A stretch of DNA of 8,341 bases from Oscillospiraceae bacterium (GCA_017544185.1 JAFYEQ010000249.1:1-8341); one strand, 5' to 3'. Shown: positions 1 to 6,080, numbered from the stretch's first letter. Translations and numbers: made by a program. The notes: generated by a model not told the origin, from the sequence alone.

Positions 1-1143
1 AGCGCCGAGGAGGATAAGTTCGCGGCGTTCTGTAAGGACAACGCGGTATGGCTCGATGACTACGCGCTGTTCATGACGCTGAAGGCTGCCAACGGTCAGA
101 TGATGTGGACCATGTGGGACGACCCCTACAGGCTCCGCGACCCCGAGGCGCTGGCTGAGTTCTCCGTTGAGCACAGGGACGAGATACTCTCCTGGAAGTT
201 CATGCAATACATATTCTTCGGGCAGTATTCCCGCCTGAAGAGCTATGCCAACAGGAAGGGGATACTCATATACGGCGACATGCCCATATACGTCTCCGCC
301 GACAGCAGTGACATATGGGCGTCCCCTGATATGTTCATGGTGGACGAGGACAGGATGCCGATAAAGGTCGCAGGCTGTCCCCCCGACGTATTCTCACCCA
401 CGGGGCAGCTGTGGGGCAATCCCCTGTATGACTGGGACAAGATGGAGAAGGACGGCTACAAGTGGTGGATAGAGCGTGTTCGCAGCGCGTCCCGCCTCTT
501 CGACCTGACGAGGATAGACCACTTCCGCGGCTTCGAGTCCTTCTATGCGATACCCGCAGGGAACAAGACTGCCGAGGAGGGCGAATGGCTCCCCGGTCCC
601 GGTACGGCGCTCTTCGATGCGATCAAGTCGGAGCTGGGCGACGTGGCACTGGTAGCGGAGGATCTGGGCTTCCTGACGGAGGAGGTACACAAGATGCTGC
701 GCGAATGCGGCTACCCGGGCATGAACGTGATGGAGTTCGCCTTCGGCGGCGACGACAGCGGCTATCTCCCTCATAACTTCGTCCGCAACAGCGTGGTATA
801 CCTGGGCACTCACGACAACGACACCGCCGTGGGCTGGTACACCTCCTCGGACAAGGCCACCCGAAATAGGGTATGCAGATACCTCGGCATAAAGTCCAAG
901 TCCTCCCCCAAGAAGGTGACCAAGGCGCTGATCCGCGCAGCTATGGCCTCCCCCTCGGACCTGTGCGTGCTGCAGATGCAGGACGTGCTCTTCCTCGACG
1001 GCTCGGCGCGTATGAACGTGCCCTCCACCATCGGCGGCGGCAACTGGGCTTGGCGTCTCGGTGCTATGCCCGACCGCGGTACCGCAAAATGGCTGAAGAA
1101 GCTGACGGAGATATATTTCAGATCCGCCGACCAAACAGTGTGA
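1..1143 (+). CDS. malQ: 4-alpha-glucanotransferase (amylomaltase, GH77), 5'-truncated
   Basis: This enzyme moves alpha-1,4-glucan segments between maltodextrins in the cytoplasm, as part of starch, maltodextrin or glycogen use. The frame is open from base 1 and 380 residues are visible; the family is about 500 residues long, so roughly 110-120 N-terminal residues lie outside the window. An internal ATG at 73 is not the start, because homology-like sequence runs through it. GH77 landmarks seen are GCPPDVFSPTGQLWGNPLYD (near 373-432), the nucleophile Asp in LTRIDHFRG (codon 517-519), the acid/base Glu in VAEDLGF (658-660) and the stabilising Asp in GTHDNDT (814-816). All three catalytic residues are intact. 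The C-terminal NVPSTIGGGNWAWRL motif is also typical. A strong hairpin terminator lies 52 bases after the stop, so the gene ends its transcript. Family identity is very secure; the physiological substrate is inferred. Confidence 0.95.
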   Translation, partial: SAEEDKFAAFCKDNAVWLDDYALFMTLKAANGQMMWTMWDDPYRLRDPEALAEFSVEHRDEILSWKFMQYIFFGQYSRLKSYANRKGILIYGDMPIYVSADSSDIWASPDMFMVDEDRMPIKVAGCPPDVFSPTGQLWGNPLYDWDKMEKDGYKWWIERVRSASRLFDLTRIDHFRGFESFYAIPAGNKTAEEGEWLPGPGTALFDAIKSELGDVALVAEDLGFLTEEVHKMLRECGYPGMNVMEFAFGGDDSGYLPHNFVRNSVVYLGTHDNDTAVGWYTSSDKATRNRVCRYLGIKSKSSPKKVTKALIRAAMASPSDLCVLQMQDVLFLDGSARMNVPSTIGGGNWAWRLGAMPDRGTAKWLKKLTEIYFRSADQTV

Positions 1144-1195
1144 CGTTTTGGCGCCAAAGGATGTGATCCGTTTACGGTGATGATATATGACGATC

Positions 1196-1224
1196 ACGCG
1201 CCCGATATGAGTCGGGCGCGTTTT
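1196..1224 (+). terminator. Rho-independent terminator after malQ
   Basis: A perfect GC-rich stem, CGCGCCCGA (1197-1205) with TCGGGCGCG (1212-1220), is extended by one A-T pair (1196/1221). It encloses a 6-nt loop and is followed by TTTT (1221-1224). It sits 52 bases after the malQ stop and separates that gene from the esterase operon. Confidence 0.9.
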
Positions 1225-1233
1225 GTCTATCCG

Positions 1234-1263
1234 GAGGCTGGAACGCAAGAGGCTGGAAGCTAA
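1234..1263. repeat. Imperfect 15-bp tandem duplication
   Basis: GAGGCTGGAACGCAA (1234-1248) is followed directly by GAGGCTGGAAGCTAA (1249-1263), identical at 12 of 15 positions with the first ten bases the same. It lies just downstream of the malQ terminator. No function is apparent; replication slippage is the simplest origin. Confidence 0.6.
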
Positions 1264-1321
1264 GGAAACGATGAATAAATGCTGAACGGTCCGGAGCGGT
1301 GGGGGCAAAGGCTTCCATAGG

Positions 1322-1364
1322 ATGCCACCTCGCCCTACGGTATCATTTCAAAATGATATGGCAT
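1322..1364. repeat. Nested inverted repeat
   Basis: An inner pair TATCATTT (1341-1348) / AAATGATA (1351-1358) is nested within an outer pair ATGCCA (1322-1327) / TGGCAT (1359-1364), with a 13-base bulge on the left side only. The inner pair is separated by just two bases, so it fits a protein-binding palindrome better than an RNA hairpin. It could also be the core of a degenerate mobile intergenic repeat. Confidence 0.5.
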
Positions 1365-1393
1365 AGACCTAGTTTATTCAGTGCTTCCCCAGA

Positions 1394-1452
1394 AACTGCG
1401 TCAGCAGTTGTATCTCTTGTCCCTCGCCCCTTGTCCCTTGTCTCTTGTCCCT
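1394..1452. repeat. Hairpin plus pyrimidine-rich ATCTCTTGTCCCT repeat tract
   Basis: A 6-bp hairpin, AACTGC (1394-1399) / GCAGTT (1404-1409), is followed two bases later by ATCTCTTGTCCCT (1412-1424), then CCTTGTCCCT (1429-1438), then TCTCTTGTCCCT again (1441-1452). The same 13-mer recurs at 6068-6080, also directly attached to a hairpin. Three exact copies of a 12-mer in 8 kb are not expected by chance, so this is probably a dispersed repeat family. Its function is unknown. Confidence 0.65.
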
Positions 1453-1512
1453 GGCAGCTGCATCTCTTTGCCTATCTCCACATCAAATGATGAGATATGA
1501 GCAATATATGTC

Positions 1513-1541
1513 TTGCATATCACAGAGATATGCAGTATCAT
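1513..1541 (+). promoter_or_regulatory. Candidate promoter with overlapping palindromic operator for the esterase-GH43 operon
   Basis: TTGCAT (1513-1518) and TATCAT (1536-1541) are spaced by exactly 17 bp; the -10 matches consensus at 5 of 6 and the -35 at 3 of 6. Start of transcription would be near 1548, giving a leader of about 29 bases. A perfect inverted repeat TGCATATC (1514-1521) / GATATGCA (1527-1534) with a 5-nt spacer covers most of the -35 and the spacer. That is where a repressor would block RNA polymerase. The promoter call is moderate; the operator role is inferred. Confidence 0.5.
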
Positions 1542-1576
1542 CATATCATGGATAACTCTACCAAAGGGGTGTTGAT

Positions 1577-3100
1577 ATGATAAGAACAGCTAAGACCGAG
1601 AACGGGACGGTCAGAGGGCTGCCCGCAGCCGACCCGAGGATCACGTCCTTCAAGGGGATACCCTTCGCTGCGCCGCCTGTGGGGATCAACAGATGGCGTG
1701 CGCCGCAGCCCTGCGAGGACTGGGAGGGCGTGCGTGACTGCTTCGAATTCGCTCCCATATCCGTACAGGACACGCCCGGCATAGGCGATGATATATACTG
1801 CCGCGAGTGGCACGTAGACCCCGAGATACCCATGTCAGAGGACTGCCTGTACCTGAATATATGGACCAACGCCAAGAGCACCGAGGATAAGCTCCCAGTG
1901 CTGGTGTGGTACTTCGGCGGCGGCTTCCAGTGGGGATATACCGCAGAGATGGAGTTCGACGGAGAGAGGCTCGCCCGCAGAGGCGTGGTGGTCGTGACCG
2001 TGAACTACCGCCTTGGCGCCTTCGGCTTCCTGTCCCATCCGCAGCTCACAGCGGAGCAGCCCGACGCTCCCGCCAACTTCGGCGCTCTGGACCAGCAGGC
2101 AGGGCTCCGCTGGGTAAAGCGCAATATAGCAGCCTTCGGCGGCGACCCGGATAATATAACCATCGCAGGTCAGTCGGCAGGCGGCGGCAGTGTACTGGCG
2201 CAGATGGCGTGCAAGGACAATGCGGGATATTTCCGGAAGGCAGCGGTCTTCAGCGGTATGTTCCGCTCCCCATATGTGGTCAATGACTTCTTCATACCCA
2301 TGTCCCTTGAGAGAGCAGGCAAGCTGGGCGAACGGCTTTTCGAGAAGCTGGGCGTGAAAACGCTGGAGGAGGCTCGCCAGCTGGATGCGGGATACATCAG
2401 ACAGACCTATTCGGATATGCGCAACACCGAGGGCGTGATGTTCGCCATAGTCAACGACGGACATTTCTGCACCGAGGATCCCATGGCCGCATTCTATCAC
2501 GGTACTAGAAACCGCGTTCCCGTGTTCGCGGGGAACACCGGCGATGAGTTCATCGAGGGCTTACACGTCGACACCTATGAGGATATGGAGAAGGCCTGCA
2601 GGGAGATCTTAGGAGACAAGGCCGACAAGTTCCTGTCCCTTGCGGGCAAGGAGAGATCATGGTGCGGCTTTGCGCCCATGAGCCCCTGTGAGATCGGTGT
2701 AAAGACGGCCTTCCGCGCCGAGGAGAAGCTCCCCGCCCCGCAGAAGTGCTGGTACTACCGCTTCGTGCCCGATATACCCGGAGACGATCACCCGGGCACC
2801 TTCCACTCCTGCGATCTGTGGTTCTTCTTCGATACCATCGCAAAATGCAGCCGTCCCTATACCGGCAGACACTACGATATAGCCCGTCAGATGTGCGACT
2901 ACTGGGTGAACTTCATCAAGACAGGCGACCCCAACGGCTGTGACATCACGGGAGCACAGCTCCCCGCATGGGAGGCCTATACCACCGAGAACGGCGCCGA
3001 GATGGAGTTCACGTCCCAAGGCGCGGTGGCTAAACGGGAGGACGACCCCTTCACAGACTTCCTGATAGACTACGTTATGGAAAGAGAGGACATCATATGA
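1577..3100 (+). CDS. Type B carboxylesterase (PnbA-like alpha/beta hydrolase)
   Basis: A 507-residue serine esterase of the carboxylesterase type B family, which hydrolyses carboxylic esters; here the likely substrates are acyl groups on plant-derived sugars. The whole family layout is present: SEDCLYLNIW (87-96), the oxyanion-hole glycines in WYFGGGF (111-117), VVVTVNYRLGAFGFLS (138-153) and the nucleophile elbow FGGDPDNITIAGQSAGGGS with Ser200. The acid is probably Glu324 (GNTGDEF) and the base His410 (GTFHSCDLWFFFD). The late motif DYWVNFIKTGDPNG (441-454) is also typical. Length is normal and the catalytic triad intact. The start is set by AAAGGGG at 1563-1569, seven bases before ATG. There is no signal peptide, so it should be cytoplasmic. 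It overlaps the GH43 gene by 4 bp (ATGA), implying translational coupling. Eight of its first ten Ile codons are ATA. The family is certain; substrate (acetyl, feruloyl or other) is unknown. Confidence 0.93.
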   Translation: MIRTAKTENGTVRGLPAADPRITSFKGIPFAAPPVGINRWRAPQPCEDWEGVRDCFEFAPISVQDTPGIGDDIYCREWHVDPEIPMSEDCLYLNIWTNAKSTEDKLPVLVWYFGGGFQWGYTAEMEFDGERLARRGVVVVTVNYRLGAFGFLSHPQLTAEQPDAPANFGALDQQAGLRWVKRNIAAFGGDPDNITIAGQSAGGGSVLAQMACKDNAGYFRKAAVFSGMFRSPYVVNDFFIPMSLERAGKLGERLFEKLGVKTLEEARQLDAGYIRQTYSDMRNTEGVMFAIVNDGHFCTEDPMAAFYHGTRNRVPVFAGNTGDEFIEGLHVDTYEDMEKACREILGDKADKFLSLAGKERSWCGFAPMSPCEIGVKTAFRAEEKLPAPQKCWYYRFVPDIPGDDHPGTFHSCDLWFFFDTIAKCSRPYTGRHYDIARQMCDYWVNFIKTGDPNGCDITGAQLPAWEAYTTENGAEMEFTSQGAVAKREDDPFTDFLIDYVMEREDII

Positions 3101-4500
3101 GCAAGCGTCAGGCATTCAACCCGTATCTCCCCTCCTGGGAGTATATCCCCGACGGAGAGCCCTATGTATTCGACGGGAGAGTATACGTATACGGCTCCCA
3201 CGACCTTTACAACGGCTGGGTGTTCTGCATGGGCGACTATGTATGCTGGTCAGCCCCTGTGGACGATCTTAGCGACTGGCGCTATGAGAGCGTGATATAC
3301 CCCCGCTGTGCCGACCCCATGAACAAGGACGGTAAGATGTGTCTCTACGCTCCCGATGTGACCGTGGGCCCCGACGGAAGATATTACCTCTACTACGTGC
3401 TCGACAAGATCTCCATCATATCCGTGGCGGTATGCGACACCCCCGCAGGGAAGTACGAGTTCTACGGGTATGTACACTATCCCGACGGCACCCGTCTCGG
3501 CGACCGTGAGGGCGACGAGCCCCAGTTCGACCCGGGCGTGCTCACCGAGGGCGACAGGACCTATCTTTACAGCGGATTCTGCGGCATAGGCGACAAGTCC
3601 AGGACAGGCTCAAAGGTGGTAGTACTTGACAAGGATATGCTCACCGTGCTCGAAGGTCCCCTGCCCATCGCCCCGGGCAGCCAGTACAGCGCTGACACGG
3701 AGTACGAGGGACACGCCTTCTTTGAGGCGTCTTCCATACGCAAGGTCGACGGGAAGTACTTCTTCATATACTCCTCCGAGGTGATGCACGAACTGTGCTA
3801 CGCCGTCAGCGACAGCCCCCTCGGCGGCTTCAAGTACAAGGGCGTACTGGTCAGCAACGCCGACATAGGCATCGACAGCTACAAGCCCACTGATATGTCC
3901 ATGGCATATGCTGCCAACGACCACGGCAGCATAGTGGAGATCAACGGCGAATGGTATATCTTCTATCACCGCCACACCAACAATACCTGGTTCTCACGTC
4001 AGGGCTGTGCCGAGAAGCTGGTGCGCACCGCGGACGGCTTCGCACAGGCTGAGATCACATCCTGCGGTCTCAACGGCGGCCCCCTCAAGGGCTGCGGCGA
4101 GTATCCCGCGTATATCGCGTGTCACCTGTTCACCGAGAAGCATGAGCTCTACGTAGGTGTTCCCGGAGCTCCAAGGATAATGCAGGACGGCAGGGACGGC
4201 GATGAGAACGAGGGCTATCTCGGGCACATCTCCGACGGCACCACCGCGGGCTTCAAGTACTTCGACTGCAAGGGCGTGAACAGCTTCAGCGTCACCACCA
4301 GAGCCTATGCCGACGGCGACTTTGAGGTACGCACGAGCTATGACGGCGATGTGCTGGCGAAGATACACATCATCGGCACCAATGTATGGGAGACCTATAC
4401 CACGGACATAGCGATCCCCGACGGCATCAATGCCATATACCTCACCTACAGGGGCACTGGCTCGCCCCAGCTGAAGAGCTTTGCCCTCGGATGCAAGTGA
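3097..4500 (+). CDS. GH43 family glycoside hydrolase with C-terminal CBM6-like domain
   Basis: A 467-residue inverting glycosidase of the five-bladed beta-propeller GH43 family, whose members are mostly beta-xylosidases and alpha-arabinofuranosidases. Three expected acidic residues can be placed: base Asp19 (EYIPDGEPYVFDGRVYVYGS), pKa-setting Asp87 (MCLYAPDVTVGPDGRYYLYY) and acid Glu210 (GHAFFEASSIRKVDGKYFFI). His276 (NDHGSIVE) matches the conserved propeller His. Residues from about 350 to 465 form a beta-rich tail with a CBM6-like pattern (FSVTTRAYADGDFEVRTSYD, then NVWETYTTDIAIPDGINAIY), probably for sugar binding or propeller packing. There is no signal peptide, so it should act inside the cell on imported oligosaccharides. 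Its ATG overlaps the esterase stop and an AGAGAGGA ribosome site lies inside the end of the esterase gene. The pairing suggests removal of ester groups followed by sugar release. The subfamily and true substrate cannot be read from sequence. Confidence 0.9.
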   Translation: MSKRQAFNPYLPSWEYIPDGEPYVFDGRVYVYGSHDLYNGWVFCMGDYVCWSAPVDDLSDWRYESVIYPRCADPMNKDGKMCLYAPDVTVGPDGRYYLYYVLDKISIISVAVCDTPAGKYEFYGYVHYPDGTRLGDREGDEPQFDPGVLTEGDRTYLYSGFCGIGDKSRTGSKVVVLDKDMLTVLEGPLPIAPGSQYSADTEYEGHAFFEASSIRKVDGKYFFIYSSEVMHELCYAVSDSPLGGFKYKGVLVSNADIGIDSYKPTDMSMAYAANDHGSIVEINGEWYIFYHRHTNNTWFSRQGCAEKLVRTADGFAQAEITSCGLNGGPLKGCGEYPAYIACHLFTEKHELYVGVPGAPRIMQDGRDGDENEGYLGHISDGTTAGFKYFDCKGVNSFSVTTRAYADGDFEVRTSYDGDVLAKIHIIGTNVWETYTTDIAIPDGINAIYLTYRGTGSPQLKSFALGCK

Positions 4501-4510
4501 TACAGAAACA

Positions 4511-4540
4511 GGGGGCGGACATGCAGGTCCGCCCCTTTTT
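4511..4540 (+). terminator. Rho-independent terminator after the GH43 gene
   Basis: A stem GGGGCGGAC (4512-4520) / GTCCGCCCC (4527-4535), 9 bp with a 6-nt loop and an added G-T pair, starts 11 bases after the GH43 stop and is followed by TTTTT. Two further T runs (4544-4549 and 4554-4559), each preceded by CCG, follow. It closes the esterase-GH43 operon. Confidence 0.92.
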
Positions 4541-4582
4541 CCGTTTTTTACCGTTTTTTGATATCATCCTGCGCATAAACGA

Positions 4583-4611
4583 TTGACATCGCCGCCGATA
4601 TGTGGTATGAT
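4583..4611 (+). promoter_or_regulatory. Strong sigma-70/SigA-type promoter for the kinase-J protein pair
   Basis: TTGACA (4583-4588) is a perfect -35, spaced 17 bp from TATGAT (4606-4611), a 5 of 6 match to the -10. Transcription should start near 4618. The ATG at 4600, the first in the kinase frame, lies inside this promoter upstream of the transcript start, which rules it out as the start codon. Confidence 0.85.
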
Positions 4612-4622
4612 CATATCATACC
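4604..4622. promoter_or_regulatory. Palindromic operator candidate over the -10 and transcription start
   Basis: A perfect inverted repeat GGTATGAT (4604-4611) / ATCATACC (4615-4622) with a 3-nt spacer covers the whole -10 box and the expected start of transcription. Size, symmetry and position fit the binding site of a dimeric repressor. No regulator gene is next to it in the window, so the binding protein is unknown. Confidence 0.55.
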
Positions 4623-4650
4623 GATACCTGTACGGAGGCACTACAGCGCG

Positions 4651-5262
4651 ATGATACATGTAAAAAAGATAGCAGATACCATAATGGACCAGCTCCGCAC
4701 GAGGGATACGGCGGTACTTGGCATCGACGGGCTCGGCGGTGCCGGAAAGAGCACCATATCCGAGGGCCTGCGTGCCGAGCTCGAGAGCAGAGGCATAATG
4801 GCCGTCCTGCTCCATATCGACGACTTCATACATACAAGGAGCATCAGGTACGACGAGCGCTTCCCGGAGTGGGAGTGCTACTATGATATCCAGTGGCGGT
4901 ATGACTATATCAACGACACCATAGCCGCACTTAAGGCCTGCAAGGGCGGCGATGTCCGTATAGAGCTATACGACAAGGACAATGACAGCTACTATACCGA
5001 TACCGTGACTGTCGGCGGTAAGACCGTGATCGTCGTGGAAGGGATATTCCTGCAGAGAAAGGAATACCGCGGCTCCTTCGACTATATGGTGTATATAGAC
5101 ATACCCGAGGAAGAGCGGCTCCGCAGGGTGCTCTCCCGAGATACCTACATCGGCAGTGAGAAGGATATCACAGCCAAGTACGAGAACAGATACTTCCCTG
5201 CCGAGCGCCGCTATGTGGACGAATACCGCCCTGCGGAGACAGCAGACTACGTGATCGGATGA
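4651..5262 (+). CDS. Uridine-kinase-like P-loop kinase
   Basis: A 203-residue cytoplasmic P-loop NTPase of the uridine kinase/phosphoribulokinase type, which would transfer phosphate from ATP to a small molecule. The Walker A loop is GIDGLGGAGKST with Lys33 and Ser34. HIDDF (55-59) matches the Asp-containing strand after the P-loop, VVVEGIFLQ (127-135) the strand carrying the Walker B-like acid, and EERLRRVLSRD (154-164) a lid region with basic residues. The start at 4651 is preferred: GGAGG at 4634-4638 lies 12 bases upstream, and the upstream ATG at 4600 is inside the promoter. Length agrees with stand-alone uridine-kinase-like proteins. It is the first gene of a two-gene unit with the J-domain gene. 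The actual substrate is unproven: similar proteins are often labelled uridine kinase on the P-loop alone, and the YDERFPEWECYYDIQWR region (66-82) may help to define the subgroup. Confidence 0.8.
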   Translation: MIHVKKIADTIMDQLRTRDTAVLGIDGLGGAGKSTISEGLRAELESRGIMAVLLHIDDFIHTRSIRYDERFPEWECYYDIQWRYDYINDTIAALKACKGGDVRIELYDKDNDSYYTDTVTVGGKTVIVVEGIFLQRKEYRGSFDYMVYIDIPEEERLRRVLSRDTYIGSEKDITAKYENRYFPAERRYVDEYRPAETADYVIG

Positions 5263-5291
5263 TCTCCGGTCCTGATGAGACAAGGCGACTT

Positions 5292-5957
5292 ATGGATCCA
5301 TACACTATACTCGGTCTTCCCCGCACTGCGTCGGCGGAGGACGTAAAGAAGCGCTACCGTGCGCTGGTCAAGGAGTTCCATCCGGATCTGCATCCCGACG
5401 ACCCCACCGCCGCACGTCATATGAGCGAAGTCAATGCCGCCTATGAAGCCATACGCTCGGGCAGCATGAGAGATATACCCACCGGCCGGGCGATGAATGG
5501 CGCCCCCGCAGGCACATGGACCGACGAGAAGGGCACCCACTTTTACGCCTACGAGGACATATCGGATATCATACGCGAGATGTTCGGCATGGAGGGCAGC
5601 GGCGCTATCGGCGACTATGAGTTCGTGGAGATGTATATCTCGAGCGGCGCCTATCAGCGGGCAGCCAAGATGCTTGATAATATGCCGCGCAACGACCCAC
5701 GCTGGTACTACTACGCCGCACAGATCTATGAGAACACCGGGGATATGGACAAGGCGGAGAACTACGCCAGAGCAGCCACACATATGTCCCACGAGGATAT
5801 ATACCTCAACTACTGGCAGTCGCTGATCATACAGATGGAAGAGCAGAAGCTGGCCAAGGAGAACGAGAGCGTGATACTTCGTCATCTTCCGCGCATCATA
5901 GCCTTCGTACTGGCGGCACTCTTCATCGCCCTGATCATCAGAGGCCTGTTCTTCTGA
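5292..5957 (+). CDS. J-domain protein with TPR-like middle and C-terminal membrane anchor
   Basis: A 221-residue Hsp40-type co-chaperone. The N-terminal J domain (about 1-57) begins MDPYTILGLPRTAS, has the basic helix KKRYRALVKEFH and the invariant HPD at 30-32 that stimulates DnaK. There are no DnaJ Gly/Phe, zinc-finger or substrate-binding domains. A helical stretch from about 107 to 180 (FVEMYISSGAYQRAAKMLDN, YYYAAQIYENTGDMDKAENY) resembles two or three TPR units. A single hydrophobic helix (202-219) ends two residues before the C-terminus, so the protein is probably tail-anchored with the J domain in the cytoplasm, recruiting DnaK to the membrane. The start at 5292 is chosen because J proteins typically begin at this point and AAGG lies six bases upstream. 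An in-frame ATG at 5259 overlaps the kinase stop (ATGA) and would add 11 residues. Client proteins are unknown. Confidence 0.87.
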   Translation: MDPYTILGLPRTASAEDVKKRYRALVKEFHPDLHPDDPTAARHMSEVNAAYEAIRSGSMRDIPTGRAMNGAPAGTWTDEKGTHFYAYEDISDIIREMFGMEGSGAIGDYEFVEMYISSGAYQRAAKMLDNMPRNDPRWYYYAAQIYENTGDMDKAENYARAATHMSHEDIYLNYWQSLIIQMEEQKLAKENESVILRHLPRIIAFVLAALFIALIIRGLFF

Positions 5958-5983
5958 GAAATATGATATCCACGATAAAACAC

Positions 5984-6015
5984 AACGTGTACAGGAGACC
6001 TCCTGTACACGTTTT
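5984..6015 (+). terminator. Terminator between convergent genes, possibly bidirectional
   Basis: A perfect 13-bp stem AACGTGTACAGGA (5984-5996) / TCCTGTACACGTT (6001-6013) with a 4-nt GACC loop lies 26 bases after the J-protein stop. T residues run to 6015 (four Ts from 6012). On the minus strand the stem is followed by GTGTTTTAT, so it may also stop transcripts arriving from the repeat-protein gene on the other side. Confidence 0.8.
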
Positions 6016-6041
6016 ATATTCCCGATCAGGACCATGGGTAA

Positions 6042-6080
6042 ATGCGGGGGCATGGGGCAGCCGCCGCATCTCTTGTCCCT
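6042..6080. repeat. Second copy of the hairpin plus ATCTCTTGTCCCT element
   Basis: ATGCGG (6042-6047) pairs with CCGCAT (6064-6069) around a GC-rich interior that can fold further. ATCTCTTGTCCCT (6068-6080) begins on the last bases of the stem. The same 13-mer occurs at 1412-1424, again right after a hairpin. It lies downstream of the minus-strand gene that ends at 6131. It is probably another member of a dispersed intergenic repeat. Confidence 0.55.

Larger units (their letters stand above)
1225..1510. other. Gene-free stretch between malQ terminator and esterase promoter
   Basis: This stretch has no credible coding sequence. It holds, in order, an imperfect 15-bp tandem duplication (1234-1263), a nested inverted repeat (1322-1364), a small hairpin (1394-1409) and a pyrimidine-rich repeat tract (1412-1452), each listed separately. 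The only ORF of any size, a GTG-initiated 63-codon frame at 1299-1490, runs through the repeat tract, lacks a sensible ribosome binding site and has low-complexity content (SLVPRPLSLVSC), so it is not called. The density of repeats suggests a small intergenic repeat element or the remains of one. Confidence 0.6.

Noticed and set aside
394..1308. 304-codon minus-strand frame opposite malQ
   Set aside because: It lies antisense to a gene with intact GH77 motifs; its composition (His, Val, Gly and Arg runs) is that of a shadow frame in GC-rich DNA.
1412..1452. CRISPR array
   Set aside because: The repeat units are 10-13 bases with gaps of only 2-4 bases, no regular spacers and no cas genes.
1299..1490. 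63-codon plus-strand frame with GTG start in the intergenic stretch
   Set aside because: It is a by-product of the pyrimidine repeat tract: low-complexity translation, no properly spaced ribosome site, no recognisable domain.
1577..1700. Signal peptide on the esterase
   Set aside because: The N-terminus (MIRTAKTENGTVRGLPAADP) is polar, with no hydrophobic core.
4600..4650. Upstream ATG as start of the kinase
   Set aside because: It sits between the -35 and -10 boxes of a near-perfect promoter, so it would not be in the transcript; GGAGG favours 4651.
5259..5291. Upstream ATG overlapping the kinase stop as start of the J protein
   Set aside because: Possible through coupling, but the added residues are outside the J domain and lack a nearby ribosome site; 5292 gives the typical MDPY start. 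Kept as an alternative only.
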